NCBI GenBank assembly: GCA_029959905.1
Contig: JASCNZ010000010.1
Location: forward strand, 1 to 64,000
DNA length: 64,000 bases
Source of the DNA: Microbacteriaceae bacterium PS02344
GTDB lineage: Bacteria; Actinomycetota; Actinomycetes; Actinomycetales; Microbacteriaceae
Direction: 5' to 3'
Position 1 is the stretch's first letter; every line of letters starts with the position of its first letter. The notes under the pieces were generated by a model. It was not told where the DNA came from, searched no databases, and was given only the letters and a program-made list of their open reading frames with translations. Below are positions 29,669 through 37,499 of this stretch, piece after piece. A program made the translations under genes and the position numbers.

Positions 29669-30478
29669 ATGTCCGCGCCGATCGATACGTCCGACGAGGT
29701 CCTCTCCGGCGAAGCCGTCGCGATCGGCGCGCAGCCGCTCGGCTTCCTCATGCGGTCGCTCGGGGCGCTCATCGACATGGTGGTCGGCTATGGACTGTTC
29801 ATCCTCTGGCTGTTCCTGCGCACCTGGCTCATCAACGCGGGCCTGATGACCGATGCGACCGACCGCATCGCGAGCATCGCCGCGCTGGTCACGAGCTTCC
29901 TCATCGTGCCGATCGCGATCGAGATGCTCACCCACGGCCGCAGCCTCGGGAAGCTGGCGGTGGGCGGCCGCATCGTGCGTGTCGACGGCGGAGCCACCGG
30001 CTTCCGGCACGCGTTCATCCGCGGCCTGCTCGGGGTCGTGGAGATCTACGTCACGTTCGGCGGATTCGCCGTGCTCAGCGGCGCCCTGACCGCACGGTCG
30101 CAGCGCCTCGGCGATCTCGTCGCCGGAACCTATAGCCAGCGCGTGCGCACCCCCGCTCTCGTCGAGAGCGTTCCGGTGATGCCGCCAGAGCTGGCCGCGT
30201 GGGCCCAGGTCGCCGACGTCGCCCGCCTCCCCGATCGCCTGGCGCGACGCATCTCGCAATTCCTCGTCCGGGCGCCGCAGCTCATGCCCGGCGCACGCGC
30301 GCGGGTCGCGGCGGAACTGCTCTCCGAGGCATCCGCCTTCATCTCGCCCCTGCCGGCGGCCGCTCCCGAACGGGTGCTGCTCGCGATGTCCGTCATCCGA
30401 CGGGAACGCGAACGACGGGCCCTTCTCGCGGCGGATCAGCGCGCCGAGCGGCTCACCGGCCGCCGCGTCGGGGTCTGA
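29669..30478 (+). CDS. RDD-family membrane protein
   Basis: A 269-residue protein. The RDD domain covers about 24-160 with three membrane helices; the family's Arg-Asp-Asp is seen here as RSLGALID near 30. The C-terminal 100 residues are cytoplasmic and helical. RDD proteins are linked to ion transport or to MoxR/DUF58 modules. There is no ribosome site before the ATG. It completes the same gene set as the SpoIIM-like, MoxR and DUF58 genes nearby. Confidence 0.86.
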   Translation: MSAPIDTSDEVLSGEAVAIGAQPLGFLMRSLGALIDMVVGYGLFILWLFLRTWLINAGLMTDATDRIASIAALVTSFLIVPIAIEMLTHGRSLGKLAVGGRIVRVDGGATGFRHAFIRGLLGVVEIYVTFGGFAVLSGALTARSQRLGDLVAGTYSQRVRTPALVESVPVMPPELAAWAQVADVARLPDRLARRISQFLVRAPQLMPGARARVAAELLSEASAFISPLPAAAPERVLLAMSVIRRERERRALLAADQRAERLTGRRVGV

Positions 30479-30520
30479 CGGTCGCGCCCGCTCGACGCGG
30501 AGCGGCAGCGGGCACGGGGG

Positions 30521-30727
30521 TCAGGCGCGAAGCGCCTCGTGCCGAACCACCAGCCACCCCGCCGGCAGCGAGAGACGATCGGCATGCGGGGCGCAGAGGT
30601 CGTGCGCGTGCGGCTGCGACGCCGGCGCGAGCGGACCGAGCGCCGCCATCTTGTCGCCGTAATCGTAGGTGAGCGTGGCGACCGCCTCACGGGCGCAGGC
30701 GACCTTCGAGCAGAGTCTTCCGTCCAT
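30521..30727 (-). CDS. DUF3499 zinc-ribbon-like protein
   Basis: A 68-residue protein of the DUF3499 family with probable metal ligands C6, C11, H40-H42 and C45 and the family segments ATLTYDY and ALGPLAP. It sits divergent to the zincin-like gene, the order seen as Rv3258c-Rv3259 in M. tuberculosis. The function is unknown. The ATG at 30727 was chosen over a longer frame because the family starts just before the first cysteine. Confidence 0.82.
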   Translation of the reverse strand: MDGRLCSKVACAREAVATLTYDYGDKMAALGPLAPASQPHAHDLCAPHADRLSLPAGWLVVRHEALRA

Positions 30728-30796
30728 CTCCGTCAGGCTATGCCCGGACCGGGAGGCCCGCTCGGATGGCACGCCGAGCACCGCAGGTACACCGCC

Positions 30797-30802
30797 TAGA
30801 CT
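30797..30802 (+). promoter_or_regulatory. -10 element of zincin-like gene (leaderless)
   Basis: TAGACT, 6 nt before the ATG at 30809. Confidence 0.5.
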
Positions 30803-30808
30803 CTCCTC

Positions 30809-31234
30809 ATGCCCCGTCGCCGAGCCGCCGCCCCTGCCGCCTCCCGCCGCGGAGCTCGTCACGGGCGTCACGGTCGTCTCGGTCGCAGCGAGGTCGTGCG
30901 CCCCCCGCTCGCACCGCTCGACGGACGTCTCGACCGGTTCGACCTGGCGGTCGGCACCGCCGTGGAGTTCCTGCGCGGCACGTGGCCCGAACTGCAGAGC
31001 GTGCGCTTCGAGATCGGCTCGATGCCCGGTTTCGACGGAGGAGACGAGGTGCCGCGCTGGTTCCTCGACCGCGAGCGCGAGCGCATCGTCCTGTTCCGAC
31101 TGCCGATCGAGCGCCTGCTGCCCCCGGGGCACGACGACGACGCGCACCGGCGGATGGCCATCGAGAGCGCCGTCTTCCGGGCGGCGGCGGAGTACATCGG
31201 CCGTGAGCCCTGGGACCTCGGTCACGACCACTGA
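30809..31234 (+). CDS. Zincin-like metallopeptidase-family protein, degenerate
   Basis: A 141-residue protein of the small zincin-like family that is conserved beside DUF3499. It has an Arg-rich N-terminal tail (1-28) and a domain from about 35. Active members carry a VHExxHH-type zinc motif. Here the equivalent stretch reads AIESAVFRAAAEY, so neither histidine is present and zinc catalysis is unlikely. It may act as a non-enzymatic binding protein. It converges on the DUF5719 gene across 9 bp. Confidence 0.75.
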   Translation: MPRRRAAAPAASRRGARHGRHGRLGRSEVVRPPLAPLDGRLDRFDLAVGTAVEFLRGTWPELQSVRFEIGSMPGFDGGDEVPRWFLDRERERIVLFRLPIERLLPPGHDDDAHRRMAIESAVFRAAAEYIGREPWDLGHDH

Positions 31235-31243
31235 GCCGCAGCG

Positions 31244-32626
31244 TCAGGGGTAGACCGTGATGCTGCCTTCCGCACCGGCGCTGGGCGCGATAGGCCACGT
31301 CGCCAACGCGCCGTCACCGGCCATCGCCACCCCGGCGTGCACCGCACGGTCTGTCGTCAGGCGATAGACCGTTCCGGCCTCGACGTCCGCCTCGACGGAA
31401 CCGCCTGCCGGTACGGTCACCTGTTCGCCGTCGTCCCCGCCGCCGACCGCGAGTTCGACCGTCGCATCGTCGTCGCCGCGGTTGACGAGCTGCACCCGCG
31501 CGGCCGGCCCCTCCGGAACCGCGAACAGAGCCTCGTTCGTGATCTCCGACGCCGGTGTGTTCCAGGCGAAGTCCGACCCCGCGCCGAAGCCGTCCTGCTG
31601 CCGTACACCCGCGACCACGGGCGCGTCCGACGCGACGTCGACCGTGTACGAGCCGGCGGCGAGATCGCGCAGCGAGACATCCGTCGGCAGGTCGGCCGTG
31701 AGCGGAACCGTGAACTCCTGCACGGATGTGCTCGATCCCGCGGCGCGCACCGTGACGACTGCGGACCCCTCGTCGTCGGGGGCGAGCAGTCGCAGCACCG
31801 TCAGGTCGGCGTCGTCGCCCTCCCCGTCGAAGACCTGCACGCCGGGTACGACGACCGAGCGCTGCGGAGCCGCCACGGCTTCCTGCAGGTCGATCCCCGC
31901 GGGGTCGAGCGTGCGCACGTAAGAGGACTGGAGGACGGCCCGCACGGGTGCCCCCTGTGCCACCACCTCCACCACCGGTGAGGTATTGCCCGCGGCGATC
32001 GATGACAGCGGAAGGGCCGTCTGCGTGCGCGCAGGGATCACCAGGGTGCGGTTGCTTCGACTCTCCCCGTGCACCGAGAGCGTGACCGTCGAGGTCACCG
32101 AGGAAGCGTTCGTGAGCACGATCAGGTCCTTCGTACCGGTCGCCACGCTCCCTCCGACGAGCCAGGACTCGAGCCGCGCCTCTCCGCAGGGCGCTGCCGC
32201 GAAGCCCGCCAGGTCGCCGGCGGAGGCCGTGATCGATTCGGCGCCGGCGATGAGCGGTGCGGAACGGCCGTCGACCGCGTCCGAGAGTCGAGGCACCTCG
32301 CCTCCGTCGACCAGGTCGGGAGCGGCGATCGCCGTCTGCGCGGGGTCGCCGGACGTGCCCCCGGCGACGAGTTCGAAAGCTCCTGCGGAACGCAGGGCGA
32401 GCGGATCGGACGAGTCGCGTCCCAACGCCCTCAGATCGCCGGTGCAGGCGAGCACGGGATCGCCGGCGACCGGCACCACGTCGACCTGCGCCGGCTCGTG
32501 CGACACCGCGGGCCAGGGCGCGTGGATCGCGAGCACGACGCCCGTGACGCACGCGGCGACGACGACGGCACCGACCGCGATCCGCGCACCGGTCGCCACC
32601 CGCCGGAAAGTCTGAGCGCGGCTCAT
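31244..32626 (-). CDS. DUF5719 membrane-anchored extracellular protein
   Basis: A 460-residue protein of the DUF5719 family. One N-terminal membrane helix (about 14-34) anchors a large secreted beta-rich domain with repeated Val/Thr/Ser-rich strands and two cysteines (near 62 and 148). No enzyme motif is visible. Its ATG overlaps the stop of the giant glycosyltransferase gene (ATGA), so the two are made together. A role in envelope glycan assembly is inferred from that coupling. Confidence 0.82.
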   Translation of the reverse strand: MSRAQTFRRVATGARIAVGAVVVAACVTGVVLAIHAPWPAVSHEPAQVDVVPVAGDPVLACTGDLRALGRDSSDPLALRSAGAFELVAGGTSGDPAQTAIAAPDLVDGGEVPRLSDAVDGRSAPLIAGAESITASAGDLAGFAAAPCGEARLESWLVGGSVATGTKDLIVLTNASSVTSTVTLSVHGESRSNRTLVIPARTQTALPLSSIAAGNTSPVVEVVAQGAPVRAVLQSSYVRTLDPAGIDLQEAVAAPQRSVVVPGVQVFDGEGDDADLTVLRLLAPDDEGSAVVTVRAAGSSTSVQEFTVPLTADLPTDVSLRDLAAGSYTVDVASDAPVVAGVRQQDGFGAGSDFAWNTPASEITNEALFAVPEGPAARVQLVNRGDDDATVELAVGGGDDGEQVTVPAGGSVEADVEAGTVYRLTTDRAVHAGVAMAGDGALATWPIAPSAGAEGSITVYP

Positions 32627-35600
32627 CGCTGATCCCCTTCGGGTCGGTTCTCGATGTTCTCCGCGTCGTCGCGGCTGACGTCCGCGGCCTGCGGGCCTCC
32701 CCCGGAGGATGCCTCGGCACCCGTCTCCGCCCGCTCGACACTCGTCTCGGCCGACGCGGTCTCCGCCTCCGCCGGGTTGATCGCGTCGGAAGCCGTCTCG
32801 ACCGACTCGATCGGCTCGGCATCCGTCTCGACCGACTCGATCGGCTCGGCAGGGACCAGACTGTCGTCGCCCTCGGCGAGGCGCTCCTCCATGCGGCGAG
32901 GCAGCACGAGCGGCTCGTCGGCGCCTCGGCCCACGATGCGAGACCGCGCGCGAGCAGCGCGACGCGAGGCGCGCGTGGGCAGAGCGAGCAGAAGAGCAGC
33001 GAGGAGCGCCACGATCTGCAGCGTCACGAAGAACCCGGCCTGGCGGTGTTCTCCGTCCGTCATCGCCGCGGGCGCGGCGGGGTCCGCCTCGACACGCCAC
33101 AGCACACCCCGCTCGGTCGTGCCGGCGTGCACGAAGTCGGGGCGCTGATCGATCGCCGTGGTCGCCGAACCGCGCAGAGCACGCGCTCGATCGGACTCGT
33201 CGCCCTCGACGTGGGCGAGCAGCACGTAACTGACGCCCCGCTCGGCCAGGCTGCTCGCCGCGTCGAACTCGCGTGCCGACAGCAGGTCGACCGCCAACTC
33301 GCTGATATCTGCGCCCACCACGTCTGTCGCGGTGCTCAGGAGAGTGGTCTGCGCGCCGAGCGTCTCACTCGCACCCCACACCACCTCGGTGGCGACCCCG
33401 CCGTCGTTCTGAGGCGTCAGCACGAGCGTGCGGACCGGCCGGTCGCCGGCCGCCTGCGCCGCGACGTACGCCGGCAGTGTCGACACCGGGCCGTCGGTGA
33501 GCGCGGAACGATCGGCGTGGAACGCGCTCAGCGCAGGCACGGCGCACACGGCGAGCGCGATCGCCGCGGTCAGTGCCGCCGCGGCACGCACCCGCGGATG
33601 CGTGAGCGCGGTGTCGAGCGTCACCAGCGACGCTCCGACCACGCCGACCCAGGCGAGCGAGAGCGCGGCGCCGGGCCAGATGGCGACCGGCATGCCCTGC
33701 GTGAACCCGACGGTGACGCCGACGACGACGAACGCGGTCACGAGGCCGCTGAGCGCGACGACGAGAAGAGTGATACCGGCACGCCAGCGAGGCGCGACGG
33801 CCGCCCCCAGAGCGAGCAGGGCGAGCGGCGCGCACAGAACAGGTGCCCAGACGGCCACGGGTGCCGGCAGGACCTCCAGCCATCCGCCGAGGTCCGACGT
33901 CGGGAAGCCCGTCGCGAGCGCCGAGCGTCCCACCGCATCGGCGGCGGCCTGCGGACCTGCCCACACGCGGCCTGGATCGCCGAGGAGCGCAAGGACCGAT
34001 CCGTGCGCCAGCTGCCAGATGACGAGCGGCGCGAACAACACGGCCCCCGGCACGGGGAGCCACAGCAATCGCACCGCTCCGCGGAACTGCGCCGTGCCGA
34101 GCGTAATGCCCACCGCGATGAGCCAGAGCAGGAGGAGGGCCGGTGCCAGTGACGGAGAGCAGGCGGCGACGGCGGCGAACAGCAGCGAGGCGGCGCCGGC
34201 GGCGCCCCACGAGCGGTGCGCCACGGCGGCCGCGTGGAAGAGCCACGGCAGCAGCAGATGCACGAGGACGCCGGTGGGTCGTCCGTCGACCAGCGCGGTC
34301 AGGAAGGTCGGCGCAAGAGCCCAGACCACACCGGCGAAGATCCGCAGACCCGGACGATCGGTGACGCGGGTCGCCGCGAACCAGCCTCCCAGCACGGCCA
34401 GTGGAAGTGCGAGCACCCAGAGGAGGACGAGGGCGAATGAGGGTGCGCCCGGCCAGAGCGAGCCGAGCACCGCGATGACACCCGCGAACGGGTCGGCCGG
34501 ACCGACGACGTCGATCCCCAGGCCATGGACGCCCCACGCGGCGTCGTCCCACAACGCCGACACCGTCTGACGCAACGGCAGCAGCGCGCCGCCGCCGAGT
34601 GCGGGCCAGGCGAGGAGACTCGTGAAGGAGGCGACGCTGACCACGAGTGCCGCGAGAACGGCCCAGGCGCCGCCTCCCGAGAAGAAGTGCAGCTCGCCGG
34701 ATGCTCCGCCCTCGCTCCCGTGGCCGTCGTCCAGCCGTCGCCGGAGCTCCGACGACGTCGCCCGCAGCGGCGCGATGCTCGCCCAGGACGACGTGCGGAA
34801 CGAACGGATGCGCGCGCGCGACTGCGCGATGGCGCCGACGCGGACCATCGCGACCAGCGCCGCGCCCCACTCGGGGAAGACGGCCTCCGGGCGCTTGGCC
34901 ACGAGGTGCCGGATCGACCGCCAGAGCGCCAGGGGCAGCAGGCTCAGCCAGTGCAGGGGCAGGACGAACGGGGATGCGTAGGCGAGCCGCCGATGGAGCT
35001 GAGCGAGCCGGGTGACATAAGCCCGGCGCGCCCGTGCGCGCGGGAGAGCCGCGGGACCATCGGGCGAGACTGAGACCCGTGCCCCGGGCGCGATCACCAC
35101 GCGTCCACCGCCGAGCCGCGCGCGGACGCCGAGATCGAGCCCTTCGTCGGCGCCGGCGAGAGCGGGGTCGGGCCGCAGGGCCTCGCGGACCTCGCTGCGG
35201 ATGAGGAGTCCGCGGACATCCGCGGCGAGCGCCTCGTCGCGGCCGTCGTGCTGACCCTGGTCCAGTTCGCCCGCCGCGAGCTCGACCGATCGCCCCAGCG
35301 CGGTCATGGTGACACCGAGCGACACGATCTCGCGGTCATCGTCGGTGGCCACCAGCTTGGGGGCGACGATCGCGGCCGACGGAGAACGCTCGAGCATCCC
35401 AGCCAACCGCTCCAGGGCTCGGGGATGGGGGGCCGTGTCGTGGGCGAGCAGCCAGACCGCGCTTCCCTCCGCGACGCGGGGAGACGCGAGCGCAACGGCA
35501 TCCGCGAAGGAGGTCGACGGCCGCGCTTCGATGATCCCCTCGACCGAGCGGGCGATGGCCTCGCTGGTGCGTGCGGTCGATGCGTCGCCGCACACGACGA

Positions 35601-35718
35601 GTGTGACCGCGGCGACCGGGGCCGTCTGCTCGTCGAGAGCCTCGAGGGTGCGGAGGAGTTGCGCGCGGGCGGAGGGGCCGGTGCGCGCGACGATGATGGC
35701 GTGTACTCGGGCTGGCAT
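32623..35718 (-). CDS. Giant membrane glycosyltransferase, GT2 family
   Basis: A 1031-residue protein. The N-terminal 250 residues are a GT-A glycosyltransferase domain (MPARVHAIIVARTGPSARAQ opening, a DDDREIVS segment, ADEGLDLGVRA). After it come about a dozen membrane helices (about 260-930), large loops, and an acidic Ser/Glu/Thr tail with a repeated PIESVET motif. In actinobacteria this gene lies between whiB2 and DUF5719, as here. It probably adds a sugar to a lipid-linked envelope glycan. TAGGCT ends 9 nt before the ATG. Confidence 0.85.
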   Translation of the reverse strand: MPARVHAIIVARTGPSARAQLLRTLEALDEQTAPVAAVTLVVCGDASTARTSEAIARSVEGIIEARPSTSFADAVALASPRVAEGSAVWLLAHDTAPHPRALERLAGMLERSPSAAIVAPKLVATDDDREIVSLGVTMTALGRSVELAAGELDQGQHDGRDEALAADVRGLLIRSEVREALRPDPALAGADEGLDLGVRARLGGGRVVIAPGARVSVSPDGPAALPRARARRAYVTRLAQLHRRLAYASPFVLPLHWLSLLPLALWRSIRHLVAKRPEAVFPEWGAALVAMVRVGAIAQSRARIRSFRTSSWASIAPLRATSSELRRRLDDGHGSEGGASGELHFFSGGGAWAVLAALVVSVASFTSLLAWPALGGGALLPLRQTVSALWDDAAWGVHGLGIDVVGPADPFAGVIAVLGSLWPGAPSFALVLLWVLALPLAVLGGWFAATRVTDRPGLRIFAGVVWALAPTFLTALVDGRPTGVLVHLLLPWLFHAAAVAHRSWGAAGAASLLFAAVAACSPSLAPALLLLWLIAVGITLGTAQFRGAVRLLWLPVPGAVLFAPLVIWQLAHGSVLALLGDPGRVWAGPQAAADAVGRSALATGFPTSDLGGWLEVLPAPVAVWAPVLCAPLALLALGAAVAPRWRAGITLLVVALSGLVTAFVVVGVTVGFTQGMPVAIWPGAALSLAWVGVVGASLVTLDTALTHPRVRAAAALTAAIALAVCAVPALSAFHADRSALTDGPVSTLPAYVAAQAAGDRPVRTLVLTPQNDGGVATEVVWGASETLGAQTTLLSTATDVVGADISELAVDLLSAREFDAASSLAERGVSYVLLAHVEGDESDRARALRGSATTAIDQRPDFVHAGTTERGVLWRVEADPAAPAAMTDGEHRQAGFFVTLQIVALLAALLLALPTRASRRAARARSRIVGRGADEPLVLPRRMEERLAEGDDSLVPAEPIESVETDAEPIESVETASDAINPAEAETASAETSVERAETGAEASSGGGPQAADVSRDDAENIENRPEGDQR

Positions 35719-35822
35719 GACGTGGTCAGCCTATGCGGGAGGATGCACGCGTACGGTCAGCCCGCTCGGCGCGCCCGCGAAGCTCTCGCTCCACGGAACC
35801 CCGGCTCGCGGGGCCCGCGACC

Positions 35823-36140
35823 TCAGCTCGCGCGCCGCTTGAGCTTGCGACGCTCGCGCTCGGAGAGACCGCCCCAGATGCCGAAGCGCTCGTCATTGGC
35901 CAGGGCGTACTCGAGGCATTCGCCGCGGACGTCGCAGGAGGTGCAGATGCGCTTCGCGTCGCGCGTGGATCCGCCCTTCTCGGGGAAGAACGCCTCCGGG
36001 TCGGTCTGCGAGCAGAGCGCATCGGTCTGCCAGGCGAGAGCGTTGTCGTCATCCGTCTCGACCCGGCGGACGCCGGGCACTCCGAGGTTCACCGGATCGA
36101 CGAACCAGTTCTCCGGTACGTCGGATCGATATCCCGTCAT
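35823..36140 (-). CDS. whiB2: WhiB2/WhmD-type iron-sulfur regulator
   Basis: A 105-residue WhiB protein with cluster ligands C43, C66, C69 and C75, the GIWGG turn (87-91) and a basic tail. The subtype is WhiB2, an essential regulator of septation in mycobacteria, judged by the long acidic N-terminus (DDDNALAWQTDALC) and by its neighbours, the GT gene and manA. The ATG at 36140 has GGAGG 6 nt upstream; a longer frame up to 36185 is not supported. A very good promoter stands upstream. Confidence 0.92.
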   Translation of the reverse strand: MTGYRSDVPENWFVDPVNLGVPGVRRVETDDDNALAWQTDALCSQTDPEAFFPEKGGSTRDAKRICTSCDVRGECLEYALANDERFGIWGGLSERERRKLKRRAS

Positions 36141-36190
36141 CTCGACCTCCAAACCCTCTCGTGCGCCCCCCTCCGGGCCGTGCACACCTA

Positions 36191-36219
36191 ATTACACCCG
36201 TGTCATTCGTCCGGGTCAA
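36191..36219 (-). promoter_or_regulatory. whiB2 promoter
   Basis: On the minus strand TTGACC (36219-36214), exactly 17 nt, then TGTAAT (36196-36191). This is a near-consensus housekeeping promoter. It predicts a start near 36184 and a 44-nt leader with GGAGG. Confidence 0.75.
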
Positions 36220-36317
36220 GTCGCGGATCGTAAACCCTCAATTCGGTCTTGAAGGTTCTTGACGGCTCATCGGCGTGTCGCTCCTGCGACGGGGGCGCTC
36301 GCTCCCACGCGCAACGG

Positions 36318-37430
36318 TCAACGCCCGGGGCCGGCGACGAATGCCTCGCCCGGACCCGTCAGCGTCACGATGCCGTCCGACGCGTCGAGGAAAGCCGCCG
36401 CCCCCACCTGCAGGGCGAGGCGCTCTCCCCCGGCGCTCACGACCACGTCTCCCGAGGTGGCGAGGACCATGGTGGGCCCCTCGGCCGCGATGTCGATCGG
36501 TTCCGCATCGATCTCGACGCGACGGAGCGCGAAGTCCGGCACCGGCACCTCGTACTCGGTGACAGGGCCGTCAGCCGTCGGCCGGAGTACGGGCACCGAC
36601 CCCGATGAGGAATCGACCACCGCGAGCAGCTCCGCGACGTCGATGCGCTTCGGGGTCAGCCCGCCCCGCAGCACGTTGTCGCTCGCGGCCATGATCTCCA
36701 CCCCGAGACCCGAGAGATAGGCATGCAGGAGCCCGGCCCGGAGGAAGACACCTTCGCCGCGTTGCAGCACGAGGTGATTCATCAGCAGCGCCACGACGAC
36801 ACCGGGGTCGCCCGGGTAGGTGTCGGCGATCCGTGCGACGGCCTGCACCGACGCCGGGGCATCGGTGCCCGCGGCGCGCACGGCGTCGATGATGCCGTCG
36901 ACCGCGTCCCCGGCGGAACCGTCGAGCAGCCAGCGCAGCGTGTCGCGAAGGACATCGCCCGAGCCGCTCAGACGGTCGCGGAGCGCGCGCACGGCGGGCC
37001 CGTCGGGGAGGCCGTCCAACAGCGCCAGCGTCTCGTCGACCGGGCGCAGCCCGCTGAGGGACTCGAAACGCTCGCTCAAGGCGACCAGCAGTTCGGGTTT
37101 GTGGTTCGCGTCGCGGTAGTTGCGCTCCGGCGCATCCATCGCGAGGTCGGCTTCGCGCTCCCACCCCGCGCGAGCCTGCGCGACGGTGGGGTGCACCTGA
37201 ATCGAGAGGGGCTGCGCGGCCGCCAGGAGTTTGAGCAGGTACGGAAGGCGCCCCCCGGTGACCGCGTCGAGCGTGCCGCCGCCGTCGACATCGGCGGGAT
37301 CGCCGGGATGGTCTCCGAACCAGACCTCCGCTTCGGGTGCGTCGGCGGGCCCGCGGCCCTCCAGCGCGGCGAGGAGCGTGGTCGATCCCCAGGCGTAGTC
37401 GCGGGGGACGTTCGTGAGGCGAAGCAGCAT
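36318..37430 (-). CDS. manA: Mannose-6-phosphate isomerase, class I
   Basis: A 370-residue zinc isomerase that interconverts fructose-6-phosphate and mannose-6-phosphate, feeding GDP-mannose and mannosylated envelope glycans. Zinc-site residues are visible at Q78 and H80 (IQVHP), E113 (KPEL) and the later LLHAYL histidine. The GGLTPKRID segment carries the catalytic arginine region. Length is normal for actinobacteria. It is divergent from the polymerase-like gene at 37500, and both starts carry leaderless-type -10 boxes. Confidence 0.92.
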   Translation of the reverse strand: MLLRLTNVPRDYAWGSTTLLAALEGRGPADAPEAEVWFGDHPGDPADVDGGGTLDAVTGGRLPYLLKLLAAAQPLSIQVHPTVAQARAGWEREADLAMDAPERNYRDANHKPELLVALSERFESLSGLRPVDETLALLDGLPDGPAVRALRDRLSGSGDVLRDTLRWLLDGSAGDAVDGIIDAVRAAGTDAPASVQAVARIADTYPGDPGVVVALLMNHLVLQRGEGVFLRAGLLHAYLSGLGVEIMAASDNVLRGGLTPKRIDVAELLAVVDSSSGSVPVLRPTADGPVTEYEVPVPDFALRRVEIDAEPIDIAAEGPTMVLATSGDVVVSAGGERLALQVGAAAFLDASDGIVTLTGPGEAFVAGPGR

Positions 37431-37437
37431 GACCCCC

Positions 37438-37443
37438 AGCGTA
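37438..37443 (-). promoter_or_regulatory. -10 element of manA (leaderless)
   Basis: TACGCT on the minus strand, 7 nt before the ATG at 37430. Confidence 0.5.
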
Positions 37444-37486
37444 GGGCCGGGCGACGGCGCTCAGCGACGCGCAGGGCCGCGCGCGG

Positions 37487-37492
37487 TAGCCT
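37487..37492 (+). promoter_or_regulatory. -10 element of the 37500 gene (leaderless)
   Basis: TAGCCT, 7 nt before the ATG at 37500. It is only 43 bp from the opposing manA -10. Confidence 0.45.
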
Positions 37493-37499
37493 GATCGCG

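Noticed and set aside
29652-29670. ATG 29670 as the start of the SpoIIM-like gene
   Set aside because: It would share bases with the RDD start codon and lacks both a ribosome site and a clear -10. GTG 29652 has a -10 at the leaderless distance.
32787-32851. Short duplication in the giant glycosyltransferase tail as a mobile-element footprint
   Set aside because: It is an in-frame repeat of a low-complexity acidic segment with no target-site duplication or terminal inverted repeats.
36723-37499. N-terminal extension of the polymerase-like protein antisense to manA
   Set aside because: It overlaps manA entirely and has no membrane or signal character. The family start fits ATG 37500 with its -10 element.
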